Assembly: GCA_027563935.2 (NCBI GenBank)
Contig: CM050451.1
Span: 35,479,565-35,543,564 of the forward strand
DNA: 64,000 nt
From: Costus lasius
Taxonomy: Eukaryota > Streptophyta > Magnoliopsida > Zingiberales > Costaceae
Reading direction: 5' to 3'
In this document: positions 10,756-20,715 of the stretch, one piece after another
Position numbering within the stretch: the first letter of the stretch is position 1
Layout: every line of letters begins with the position of its first letter
The notes under the pieces: model-generated
Database searches by the model: none
What the model was told of the DNA's origin: nothing
What the model saw: only the letters and a program-made list of their open reading frames with translations
Made by a program: the position numbers and the translations under genes

Positions 10756-10850
10756 AAAAAGAATCTTTCTTAAGTCCTGGATTGATTCTATACATTGATA
10801 CTGACCTTGCTGTTCTTGCATTGTTGTAGATTCCTGCAGCAACGAACACC

Positions 10851-13800
10851 ATGAACTTCAATGTGCGATCCCTACTGGAAAGGGAGAAGTTTGCTGGGCC
10901 AAACTTCTCAGACTGGTACGGACACCTTAAGATTGTTCTTAAGGCAGAGAGGAAACTGTATGTCCTCGAGACGGCGATACCGCCTCAACCCGCTCCGAAC
11001 GCCGCAAGGGCGGTTCGGGAAGCCTATGAAAATCATGTCAATGATAGCATTGATGTCGCTTGCCTGATGCTAGCGTCTATGACGCCACCGCTGCAGCGTC
11101 AGCATGAGGATATGTCTGCTATAGAAATTATAGCAAACCTCAAGATGCTGTATGCTGCACAGGCGAGGACTGAGCGCTATAACTTGACCAAGCTGTCCTT
11201 TCAGAGCAAACTGGCTGAAGGGAGTCCAGTGGGAGCTCACGTGCTCAAGATGATTGGGCACAAAGAAGCTCTAGAGAAACTGGGGCATACCATCAATCAG
11301 GAGCTTGCTGTAGATATTATTCTGCAGTCTCTACCGCCCTCTTTCGTTGTGTTCATTATTAACTTTAATATGAACAAAATCGATTGTACCCCGGCAGAGT
11401 TGCTGAATATGCTCTTGACTACTGAGGAGACTCTGAAGGGAAAGCCTTCAACCTCTGTCTTAATGGTTCCTTCCAGGAACAAGAAGAAGGGGAAGAAGGG
11501 CAAAGCCCCAGTCAAGAACTACAACAAGGCTCTAAAACAGAAGGTTAAGCGGTCGAAGGAATACAGATGTTTCCATTGTGGCCAGCTGGGTCACTGGAAA
11601 AAGGACTGTAAAGCGCTCCAAGGAGACAAGAAGGGAAGCATCGCTTCTGGCTCAGGTATTTTCGTGACTGAAGTCATGATATCCTCTTCTTCTATTTCAT
11701 GGGTGTTGGACACTGCATGTGGAGTTCACATTTGTTCAAATGTACAGGAACTCAAGAGAAGAAGACAGGTGGGACAGCATGAGGTGGACCTACGAGTTGG
11801 AAATGGGGCACGGGTTGCTGCTGTTGCTGTAGGAGAATATTACATCTCATTACCATCTGGACTTTTATTAGAACTGAACAATTGTTATTTTGTTCCTAGC
11901 ATTACCAAAAATATTATCTCTATTCCTGCTCTTGTCAGGAAAGGGTTTTCCTTTGAATGCAATATTTCAAAGTGTGTTTTATCTTTAGATAATATTGTTT
12001 ATGCTACTGGATCAATTAGCAATGGGTTATTCATGTTGGACATGGAATGTTCTATACAAAACATTGATAATAAGAAAGCCAAGTATGCTGATGACAGCAC
12101 CTTGCTATGGCATAGTCGTTTAGGCCATATTAACAAGAAGCGCATTAAGCGGTTGCATGATCATGGACTGCTGGGATCATTCTCCAAGAAGGAGATTGAT
12201 ACATGCAAAGCTTGTTTAATGGGCAAAATGACGAAGTCTCCTTTTCTTAACAAAGGTCAAAGGGCTTCAGGTTTACTTGACCTTATACACAGTGATGTGT
12301 GTGGGCCATTTAGTAAACATGCCAGGGGTGGCTATCAATACTTCATTACCTTTACTGATGATTTCAGTAGATATGGGTATGTCTATTTAATGAGACATAA
12401 AAGTGAATCTTTTGATAAGTTCAAAGAGTTCAAAAATGAAGTACAGAATCAGCTAGGCCGAAATATCAAGGCACTTCGTTCTGATCGAGGTGGAGAATAC
12501 CTAAGTCATGAGTTTACTGACTATCTAAAGGAGTGTGGGATTATCTCACAGCTCACTCCGCCAGGAACACCGCAATGGAATGGTGTGTCCGAGAGGAGAA
12601 ATAGAACGTTACTTGATATGGTTCGTTCTATGATGAGTCAGGCTACTCTACCTTACTCCTTTTGGGGATTTGCACTGGAAACAGCTGCAAAGGTACTAAA
12701 CCGAGTGCCATCCAAGGCAGTTTCAAAGGCTCCATATGAATTATGGTATGGGAAACAGCCTAGCTTGACATTTATTAAGATCTGGGGTTGCGAGGCTTAT
12801 GTCAAAAAGCTCGCCTCTGGGAAACTAGAGAGCAGATCTGAGAAATGTATCTTTGTCGGTTACCCTAAGGAAACTAAGGGTTATTATTTCTACGATCCCA
12901 AAGAGAACAAGGTATTTGTTGCTCGGACGGCAATATTTCTTGAGAAGGAGTTTCTTCTGCAAGAGGCCAGTGGAAGAGAAATAAAGCTGGATGAGAATCT
13001 AGAGGAAGGACAAAGTAGTCAAGCTCAGTTGGATGAGCCTGAGCCAGTTGATCAGGTTATTGAACAACCTGAGGCTCAGATATCACGGGAACCGCGAAGA
13101 TCGGGAAGGATCCGTCGACAGCCTGAGCGCTATGACGGAGTCTACATCATTGATAATGATAAACCCCTTACTTATGCGGATGCGGTCAGTGGACCGGACT
13201 CAGCTAGATGGCTTGAAGCTATGCGAGCCGAGATGGACTCCATGTCAGATAACCAAGTCTGGGATTTGGTTGATCCGCCTCCGGGAGTAATCCCTATAGG
13301 CTGTAAATGGATCTTCAAGAAGAAGATTGACATGGATGGTAACGTGGTTACCTATAAAGGCAGGCTAGTTGCGAAAGGTTTCAAACAAATCTACGGGATA
13401 GATTATGATGAAACTTTCTCACCTGTAGCCATGTTTAAGTCTATTCGGATTCTTCTCGCGATAGCTGAATATTATGATTATGAGATCTGGCAAATGGATG
13501 TGAAGACTGCTTTCCTTAATGGAAATTTGCAGGAGGATGTGTATATGACACAACCTGAAGGTTTCACAAATCCATCAGATCGTCATAAAATATGCAAGTT
13601 AAAGAAGTCCATTTATGGACTTAAACAAGCATCAAGAAGCTGGAATATTCGTTTTGATGAATCAATCAGTGAATTTGGTTTCATCAAGAATGAAGATGAC
13701 CCGTGTGTATATAAGAGGTTTAGTGGGAGCGTAATTACTTTCCTAGTCCTCTACGTCGATGATATCTTAATCATTGGAAACGATATTCCTGAACTGCATG

Positions 13801-14735
13801 CTGTTAAAGCATGGTTAAGAAAATGTTTCCAGATGAAAGATCTAGGAGAAGCAGCCTATGTGTTAGGTGTGAAGATCTACAGAGATAGATCTAAGAGGCT
13901 TCTCGGGCTGTGCCAGAGTACTTACATCGATAAAGTCCTGGAGAGATTTCATTTAGAGAATTCTAAAAGAGGATATCTTCCAGTCAGACATGGTCTGAAT
14001 CTTTCAAAGTGTCAGTGTCCTCAAACACAGACTGAGAAAGATGAAATGGACAATACGCCTTATGCTTCGGCTATTGGGTCCATTATGTATGCGATGTTGT
14101 GTACTCGCCCAGACGTCGCTTACGGGTTAAGCGTGACCAGTCGATTCCAAAGTAATCCAGGTCAGGCACACTGGATTGCAGTCAAGAACATCTTGAAATA
14201 TCTGCGGAGGACCAAAGATATGTTCTTGATATATGGAGGTCAGGAAGAACTCAGTATTGAAGGATATACTGACGCTTCGTTCCAATCTGACCAGGATGAT
14301 TTCCGATCGCAATCAGGCTATGTTTTTAGCTTGAATGGAGGAGTAGTGGTGTGGAAAAGTTTCAAACAGTCTATCGTTGCTGATTCCACAACAGAAGCCG
14401 AGTATGTTGCAGCCTCAGAAGCATCTAAGGAGGCAGTATGGATTCGTAAGTTCGTTCAGGAACTTGGTGTTGTTCCTTCGAGTGCAGATCCTTTGGTTAT
14501 CTTCTGTGATAACACTGGAGCAATCGCACAAGCAAAGGAACCACGGTCGCACCAGAAGTCCAAGCACATACAGAGACGGTTTCACTTGATCCGGGAGATC
14601 ATTGATCGTGGCGAGATCAAAGTCTGCAAGGTTCATACAGATGACAATCTGGCTGACCCGCTTACAAAGCCTCTGGCGCAGCAGAAGCATGAGAAGCACT
14701 GTAATAATATGGGTTTGAGATTTCTCAACCATTAG
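10851..14735 (+). CDS. CopA2 Gag-Pol polyprotein (intact)
   Basis: The 1294-residue single frame has no stop or shift. In order: capsid-like Gag (about 1-235), a CCHC knuckle (C240, C243, H248, C253), an aspartic protease with D287 in WVLDTACG, the integrase HHCC domain (H421, H426, C452, C455), the integrase core D482, D545, E581 with the classic 35-residue spacing, reverse transcriptase with D883 and YVDD at 968-971, and RNase H with D1141, E1182, D1220. This is the copia order (integrase before RT). Products would assemble virus-like particles in the cytoplasm, copy the RNA and integrate cDNA in the nucleus. The ATG at 10851 is the first in this exon, but the frame is open for seven codons back to a splice-acceptor-like site, so the true N-terminus may lie in the LTR. 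Clade within copia is not assigned. Confidence 0.97.
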   Translation: MNFNVRSLLEREKFAGPNFSDWYGHLKIVLKAERKLYVLETAIPPQPAPNAARAVREAYENHVNDSIDVACLMLASMTPPLQRQHEDMSAIEIIANLKMLYAAQARTERYNLTKLSFQSKLAEGSPVGAHVLKMIGHKEALEKLGHTINQELAVDIILQSLPPSFVVFIINFNMNKIDCTPAELLNMLLTTEETLKGKPSTSVLMVPSRNKKKGKKGKAPVKNYNKALKQKVKRSKEYRCFHCGQLGHWKKDCKALQGDKKGSIASGSGIFVTEVMISSSSISWVLDTACGVHICSNVQELKRRRQVGQHEVDLRVGNGARVAAVAVGEYYISLPSGLLLELNNCYFVPSITKNIISIPALVRKGFSFECNISKCVLSLDNIVYATGSISNGLFMLDMECSIQNIDNKKAKYADDSTLLWHSRLGHINKKRIKRLHDHGLLGSFSKKEIDTCKACLMGKMTKSPFLNKGQRASGLLDLIHSDVCGPFSKHARGGYQYFITFTDDFSRYGYVYLMRHKSESFDKFKEFKNEVQNQLGRNIKALRSDRGGEYLSHEFTDYLKECGIISQLTPPGTPQWNGVSERRNRTLLDMVRSMMSQATLPYSFWGFALETAAKVLNRVPSKAVSKAPYELWYGKQPSLTFIKIWGCEAYVKKLASGKLESRSEKCIFVGYPKETKGYYFYDPKENKVFVARTAIFLEKEFLLQEASGREIKLDENLEEGQSSQAQLDEPEPVDQVIEQPEAQISREPRRSGRIRRQPERYDGVYIIDNDKPLTYADAVSGPDSARWLEAMRAEMDSMSDNQVWDLVDPPPGVIPIGCKWIFKKKIDMDGNVVTYKGRLVAKGFKQIYGIDYDETFSPVAMFKSIRILLAIAEYYDYEIWQMDVKTAFLNGNLQEDVYMTQPEGFTNPSDRHKICKLKKSIYGLKQASRSWNIRFDESISEFGFIKNEDDPCVYKRFSGSVITFLVLYVDDILIIGNDIPELHAVKAWLRKCFQMKDLGEAAYVLGVKIYRDRSKRLLGLCQSTYIDKVLERFHLENSKRGYLPVRHGLNLSKCQCPQTQTEKDEMDNTPYASAIGSIMYAMLCTRPDVAYGLSVTSRFQSNPGQAHWIAVKNILKYLRRTKDMFLIYGGQEELSIEGYTDASFQSDQDDFRSQSGYVFSLNGGVVVWKSFKQSIVADSTTEAEYVAASEASKEAVWIRKFVQELGVVPSSADPLVIFCDNTGAIAQAKEPRSHQKSKHIQRRFHLIREIIDRGEIKVCKVHTDDNLADPLTKPLAQQKHEKHCNNMGLRFLNH

Positions 14736-14744
14736 ATTAAGTGC

Positions 14745-14754
14745 AAGTGGGAGA
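14745..14754 (+). other. CopA2 polypurine tract
   Basis: AAGTGGGAGA lies one base before the 3' LTR and would prime plus-strand cDNA. The same tract precedes the 3' LTR of CopA1, CopA3 (inverted) and CopB. Confidence 0.85.
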
Positions 14755-14755
14755 T

Positions 14756-16436
14756 TGTTGGGTATGCCCTTAAGGCTAATGTTTGAGGCCTAGGGATTGT
14801 AACAGTATCATGTATAAACTCTTTTGTTTATAAAGGCAATGGTTGTTATTCAGTTTGTTACATTGTCTGCTGCAATAACTGTGCTTCTGAATAATGTCTC
14901 AATGCTGTTCAGCTAGGCTGACATGCTATAAAGTCCTTAGTCGAGATATCTTGGTGAACATGAGACAGCCTTGATATGATTGAGACTAATATGTGTTGTA
15001 ATCTTATAGGATGCTTCGAGCATGGAATAAGATGTACACCCATGGGTACATTGGATGTACTGGACAGACCCTACTAGGATATTCAATTGCTTGTCACAAT
15101 GTGAATAATCCTTGTTTGCAACAAGTGGCACATGTCCTCTGACTTGAAATCACTTTTGTTTCTAAATGATGATTGTCATTGTTTTGAGGTAGTTCAATAT
15201 CATTTGAAACATAATGGTTATAGACTATCTTGGATGGTGAACTTGAGTCATGTTAGGGCGCTAGTGATAGATATAGGATTGCCGTCTCCTTGTTTGGAGT
15301 GTGATGTTCTAAAGGGGCCCCCCTGGATGAGATGATTGAGAAAGTGTATGGCCATACCCAGGTGACTATGTTCATCTGATCTAATCATGCTCATCATATT
15401 GGAGCTACAGGCTTGACACGCTTGTCCAATAAGAACATCCAGTGGCAAAGGAATCATGTATGCCTGGTGAAGTGGATTCACACTTGTGCTGTGGTTTGGG
15501 TGTAGTCTTGGAAGACTCTTTCTTTTATATCGGGAGACAGTGATGTGTTGCTAGATACCCCTCACTGATGGTGATGACGTAAGTTATCGTTACCGACATT
15601 TAAAGGAAACCCTTAGGGTCGCACAATTTGATGATATGGCTTACTTAAGTCAGATCGTGTGGACTGAATTGTTTAGGTTCAGTTTAAAGGGATTTAATCT
15701 CTGATTGTGAGTGAGATCTGGTCTGATCATGTTTGATTGATTAGGGCTTGAGATCGGTAAGCTTCGATTGAGAGAATGGATGCTAGATCGGTGAGATCAG
15801 GAGCATCAAGAGATCAACGGTCAGATCAAGAACCTTAGGGTTTAATGTGATCTGGACTAATAGCTTGGGTTAATTGGTCTTTGAACCAAACAAAATTGAA
15901 CCAGCTCATCATGTGAGCGCACGGTTCAAGTTAAGAGAAATATGCGATTGGGAAAAACCCTTGATCGCATGTTGAGGAGTGGCTTTCTATTTTTAGAAAG
16001 CATGATCACATACGTGACCACGCCTCACCTCTTCACTCCTATTGTTGTCGCCCCTCTCTTCTTGTGTTTTTTTTTGGGCATTCTCGTGGAAGAGGCTTTG
16101 ACGACAAGGAAGAATCGCCAAGCAGTGGATCTCATCTTCTTCATCCCTTCTCACACGACAAGGTCACTTGGAGAACCTTGCTAGCACAAGGAGCATCCAA
16201 GGAGCAAGCCATCGATCATCTTGTGTGTGGCGCTTTGGAGGAGAACCCCATCGTTCTCTCTTCTTCCTAGACACCATCCAAGCGATGGCCATGGTATGAG
16301 TCACTACCATTCTATGCAATTGATTTTAAAGTTGATCATATATCATGCATTCGATCCCTAGAAACCCCTTCCGCTGCATGAAAACATCCATATGCGCCTA
16401 TTAGGGTTTCGCTCCCCGTTTCTTAGGGGACTTTCA
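14756..16436 (+). repeat. CopA2 3' LTR
   Basis: It begins TGTTGGGTATG, one G fewer than the 5' copy, and ends GGGGACTTTCA. It is followed by the TGAAC duplication at 16437-16441. It carries the same conserved blocks and ATGGCCATG-GTATGA string as the 5' LTR. Confidence 0.95.
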
Positions 16437-16441
16437 TGAAC

Positions 16442-16891
16442 AACCTTCATGAGTTCTGGCAAGCGGGTGTGACCCCGGGCCTAACTCAAGAGTGCTCACT
16501 GGTTGTCTCAACCAGACCTCGCTACACGCCTGTCTGCAGTCGACCTATAGCCACCTCATGCTTGCGCATAGGTGCCATCTGGTCGACCCATCTAGGCTGT
16601 CAGATGGTCTGATCAGACTATTTGTATCCTACCTAGAGGATGACTTCAACCCCATCAACCCGTCTAAGGGTTTATAGTAGGCGCTTAGATCTAATATGGG
16701 GCGCGCAAGTGATCAAGTTTTAAGGAAAAACTACAACAAGCGCATACATGATACATGCGCCAAGATACATCATATTCACAACAATAAGCATGTAGTTAGG
16801 CATGTAATTATCCATTAGATCTATTCACAAGCGCATTCATGGATCAAACAAGCAATCATATGAACAAGCAATAACCTGCTCTGATACCAAT
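16442..16891 (-). other. CopA1 leader, LTR-proximal part, with primer-binding site
   Basis: On the minus strand this follows the CopA1 5' LTR. The primer site TGGTATCAGAG is the reverse complement of 16879-16889. The remainder is leader homologous to CopA2 9032-9480. The 61-codon plus-strand frame here is antisense chance. Confidence 0.85.
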
Positions 16892-18577
16892 TGCAAGTCC
16901 CCTAATCTAAAGGGGGGGGGGGCGAAACCCAAATAGGAGGCGCATAAATTTTTCTAGCGGAAGCAAGGGTTTCTTAGAATCGTTTGCATAGACATATGAT
17001 TAACTTGTTAAACAACTAGTATAGATCATACCATAGCCATTGTGTAGATGTCGGCTTGGAAGAAGAGAACAAATCTGATCTCCTCCAAAAGATGCGCACA
17101 CAATGAGATGTTGCCTACTCCCTTGTTGCTTCTTGTGCTAGCAAGGCACCAAGGTATCTTGATCGAATAAAAGGAAATGAGAGATGAACTCTCTTGCTTG
17201 GCCGAACTTTCTCCAAGCCGTCTTTTTTTTCCACACGAGAGTGTCGTCGAGAGCAAGGAGCAAAGGGTTGAATGGAGCGTGAAGCCAACCGAACGTGGAG
17301 GCGTTTCTATTTTGGAACTTCCAAAAATAGCAAACGAAAACGTTCATGCGTTATGCGTTCACTTCAAGTGAACCAAACGCTTATCCCACTCCATATGAAC
17401 CATGCGCTCACACATGAGCCGGTTCACATGTATATGGTTCAATGGTCAAACCAAACCAGCCCAAGCAATGGTCTAGATCTCATTGAACCAAAAAGGTTCA
17501 AGATCTAACCGTTGATCTCTCAATGCTTTTGATCTCACCGATCTAGCATCACTTCTCTCGATCGAAGCTTACCGATCTCAAGCCCTAATCAATCAAACAT
17601 GATCAGACCAGATCTCACTTACAATCAGAGTTTAAATCCCTTTAAACTGAACCGAAACAATTCAGTCCACATGATCTGACTTAAGTAAGCCATATCATCA
17701 AATTGTGCGACCCTAAGGGTTTCCTTTAAATGTCGGTAACGATAACTTACGTTATCACAATCAGTGAGGGGTATCTAGCAACACATCACTGTCTCCCGAT
17801 ATAAAGGAAAGAGTCTTCCAAGACTACACCCAAACCACAGCACAAGTGTGAATCCACTTCACGAGGCATACATGTTTCCTTTGCCACTGGATGTTCTTAT
17901 TGGACAAGCGTGTCAAGCCTGTAGCTCCAATATGATGAGCATGATTAGATCAGATGAACATAGTCACCTGGGTATGGCCATACACTTTCTCAATCATCTC
18001 ATGCGGGGGGGGGCCCCTTTAGAACATCACACTCCAATCAAGGAGACGACAATCCTATATCTATCACTAGTGTCCTAACCTGATTCATGATCATTATCCA
18101 AGATAGTCTATAACCATTATGTTTCAAATGATATTGAACTACCTCAAAACAATGACAATCATCATTTTAGAAACACAAGTGATCTCAAGTCAGAGGACAT
18201 GTGCCACTTGTTGCAAACAAGGATTATTCACATTGTGACAAGCAATTGAATATCCTAGTAGGGTCTGTCCAGTACATCCAATGTACCCATGAGTCTACAT
18301 CTTATTCCATGCTCGAAGCATCCTATAAGATTAGAACACATATTAGTCTCAATCATATCAAGGCTGTCTCATGTTCACCAAGATATCTCGACTAAGGACA
18401 TTACAGCATGTCAGCCAAGCTGAACAGCATTGAGACATTATTCAGAAGCACACTTATTGCAGCAGACAATGTAACAAACTGAATAACAACCATTGCCTTT
18501 ATAAACATAAGAGTTTATACATGATACTGAAAGAATCCCAAGGCCTCAAACATTAGCCTTAAGGGCATACCCCAACA
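16892..18577 (-). repeat. CopA1 5' LTR
   Basis: On the minus strand it runs from TGTTGGGGTATGCCC (ending at 18577) to GGGGACTTGCA. The poly-C/poly-G tract is 11 bases here (16912-16922) against 16 in the 3' LTR. The putative start exon ATGGCTATG is the complement of 17032-17040, with the donor G at 17031. Exact boundaries are fixed by the CTAGT duplication. Confidence 0.94.
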
Positions 18578-18582
18578 CTAGT

Positions 18583-20715
18583 CGGCCCTCAAGTGAACCC
18601 ATCATAGGTGAACATCCCCAAAACAATAGGAACCATAATAGGAGAGTCCAAGAACCTGAATGGGAAGAGCCACATGCTCGACTTTATCAAAGACATAGGG
18701 AGGATGATGTGCACCGCAACATCAAACTCACACCTCCAACCTTTAGTGGTTCCCTTGATCCTAGAGAATTCCTAGATTGGGCTGTCAAGCTTGAGCAATA
18801 TTTTGACTAGAGCTTAATGCCTGAACATTCCAAAGTTAGGTTCACCCATTTCCTTTTAGAGGGTACTGCTAGACTATACAGGACAAATGTGGAAAGGAGC
18901 CTTGAGAACTTTGGTCGTCCACCTATTGAGAGATGGGATGAGATGTACCAAAAGTTAAAGAAAAAATATGTCCCACCCTATTTTCAAACCAAGATAATAG
19001 ATCAAACCATAGGTCTAGTTCAAGGAAGCCTAAATGTCACTGACTACACAACTAGGTTTGATGAGCTTCTACTTAGGAGTGGTATGCATGAGCCGCCCCA
19101 TGTCACCCTTAGCAGATATAAGAATGGGCTTAGGTCTGATATCAAAAAGGGGATGACGTACTACCACATAGACTCTATAGAAACTGCCTATCAAAGAGCC
19201 TTAGAAGTAAAAGAAAACTTAAGAGATGCCTTTGGGAAAGAGGTTGGCTCCTCTAGATCATACTCCAAGCCACCTACACCTACACCCAATTCCCCTAGCT
19301 CTCACCCCAAGGCATCTATTTCAGCACCCTCTAAACCTAGAACTGTCCAAGAGCCTAGAGTCACTTGCCATGCTTGTCTCCAAGTAGGACATTACATGAA
19401 AGACTGCCCCAAGAGAGTCCTATACTTAGGTGAAGAAAAACATGAGGAAACTTATGAGGAGAACCACAAAGAAAACCATAACCCTGACTCTGGATGTGTA
19501 GTATTTGAAGAGTTAACTTATGATAGTGGTGAGGAACAGACCCAAGACAACTTAGGAGTAGTTAGGTGCACCCTTATCAAGCCTACCCCAACTGAGGACT
19601 GGCGTAGGACAAGTATTTTCCACACCTACACGAAATGCAATGGCAACATGTGCAAAGTAGTAATAGATGGGGGAAGTAGTCTCAATGCGGTTTCTCATTC
19701 AGCCCTTGTAAAGTTTAACCTTCAGGCTGAACCGCACCCTAGCCCCTATAGCATCTCCTGGGTCAACCAGTCTAGTGTTCCTATTACCCATAGATGCTTA
19801 GTGCCCCTTCAATTTGCTATCTACCAAGGAAAGATCTGGTGTGACGTTGTTACCATGGACGTCACCCAAGTCTTACTCGGTCGTCCTTGGCTATTTGACT
19901 TGGATGTTATCCACTACGGTCGGACTAACACTTATGTCTTTAGCCATGAGGGGCAGAAGATCAAGTTGAAGCCATCAATGCCTAAGGAACTTAAGGCCTC
20001 CATGAACAAGGGTAGGATAGAAGAAGCCAAACCCCTTAATCCTACAATCAAGCTCATAAGGACCCAGAGCATAATCAAGGAACATTTAGAGGATCCTTGT
20101 CCAAGACCCAAACCACTCATGCAACTGCCTAGGATTCTGGATACCCCCATTGAAACTAAGGGATCCCACCCCTCTGAGCCTATAGAAACCCTAGAATCCC
20201 TTCGGTCTAACCCTAAGGACCCACCTAAGGCATCCATAGGGATAGCCTTGCCTCACCCTAAGGAAACACCTGAGCCACCCCTAGGGATAGTCCTACCTAA
20301 CCCTAAGGAGCCACATGAACCACCCATAGGGATAGCCCAGCCTAACCCTAAGGAGTCACTTGAGCCACCCATAGGAATAGCCCAGCCTAACCCTAAGGAG
20401 CCACCCAAAGGGATAGACCAACCTAAGGACTCTCACCTCAACTTAAGTGACATTTTAGGGATCCAAAAGCTTCAACCAGAGATAGAGCCTCCTAAGGAAA
20501 CCCCAGGACAGCCCCTTGACCCACTTGAGTTTCCCAACTTAGGAGTTGACCTTTACCCTAAGTCCACTAGCCAATCTCATGACTTAGGAATCTTGGAACC
20601 TCACCCTCTAAACTTTAGGTCTTGTTTTAAAGAGTCTAGTCTTCCAACCCTAAGGCACGGTAAAATTAAGAATACTACTTTGTCTTCCCTGCATGACAAT
20701 GAGCCCATTGATTTT
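18583..20715 (+). pseudogene. GagR Gag-protease, middle segment
   Basis: The phase continues exactly from 377. One in-frame TAG (18808-18810) stands where related Gag proteins have Trp (YFD-W-SL), a G-to-A change. Then come the retrotransposon Gag domain (LLEGTAR, MYQKLKKKYVPPYFQ), a CCHC knuckle (CHACLQVGHYMKDC, about 19367-19408), an acidic linker, and an aspartic protease with VVIDGGSS (about 19655) and LLGRPWLFDLD. A proline-rich tail holds three 45-bp repeats (20254-20388; unit like PKEPHEPPIGIAQPN). It should run straight into reverse transcriptase in a normal Ty3 element but does not; the same frame continues at 28975. The end at 20716 is the CopA3 insertion point. Confidence 0.85.
20254..20388 (+). 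repeat. Three tandem 45-bp coding repeats in GagR
   Basis: Consecutive 15-codon units of the form PKExxEPPxGIxxPN, with a shortened fourth copy (PKEPPKGIDQ). They lie in the proline-rich linker after the protease and keep frame. Confidence 0.8.

Larger units (their letters stand above)
8876..10829 (+). other. Putative leader intron of CopA2 (about 1.95 kb)
   Basis: It begins GTATGA and ends TTGTTGTAG. A branch-point-like CTGAC lies 25 nt before the AG, followed by a pyrimidine-rich stretch. Removing it would take out the end of U5, the primer site and the whole structured leader, leaving a translatable mRNA. Without splicing, many upstream ATGs precede gag. A matching arrangement is kept in all CopA copies that retain both ends (1948 nt in CopA4). 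Only sequence supports this. Confidence 0.55.
9032..10850 (+). other. CopA2 untranslated leader
   Basis: This is about 1.8 kb with no conserved protein. The distal part (9032-10250) shows nothing I can interpret beyond homology to the same leader in CopA1 and CopA4. The proximal part (10260-10790) holds the hairpin array described separately. The last 21 nt (10830-10850) are predicted coding if the leader is spliced. Confidence 0.8.
7336..16436 (+). mobile_element. CopA2: complete Ty1/copia element, probably autonomous
   Basis: The element is 9101 bp long with two LTRs of 1683 and 1681 bp, a TGAAC duplication, a primer site, a long leader, an open Gag-Pol frame of 1294 codons and a polypurine tract. 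I count about 14 substitutions plus small indels between its LTRs (near 0.9%). It is nested in CopA1 in the opposite orientation, so it is younger than CopA1. All catalytic residues I can locate are intact. Confidence 0.97.
378..18577 (-). mobile_element. CopA1: Ty1/copia element, minus strand, split by CopA2
   Basis: On the minus strand the 5' LTR is 16892-18577 and the 3' LTR is 378-2069. A 5-bp TSD, CTAGT, flanks the element at 373-377 and 18578-18582. Between the LTRs are a primer site, a long leader, one frameshifted Gag-Pol and a polypurine tract. I count about 15-17 substitutions between the LTRs over about 1.69 kb (near 0.9%). The leader is interrupted by CopA2 (7336-16436). There is no env-like frame: RNase H ends about 20 bp before the LTR. 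Confidence 0.95.

Noticed and set aside
14736..14755. An env-like third frame in the copia elements
   Set aside because: Only about 20 bp separate the end of Gag-Pol from the 3' LTR in CopA1, CopA2 and CopA3.
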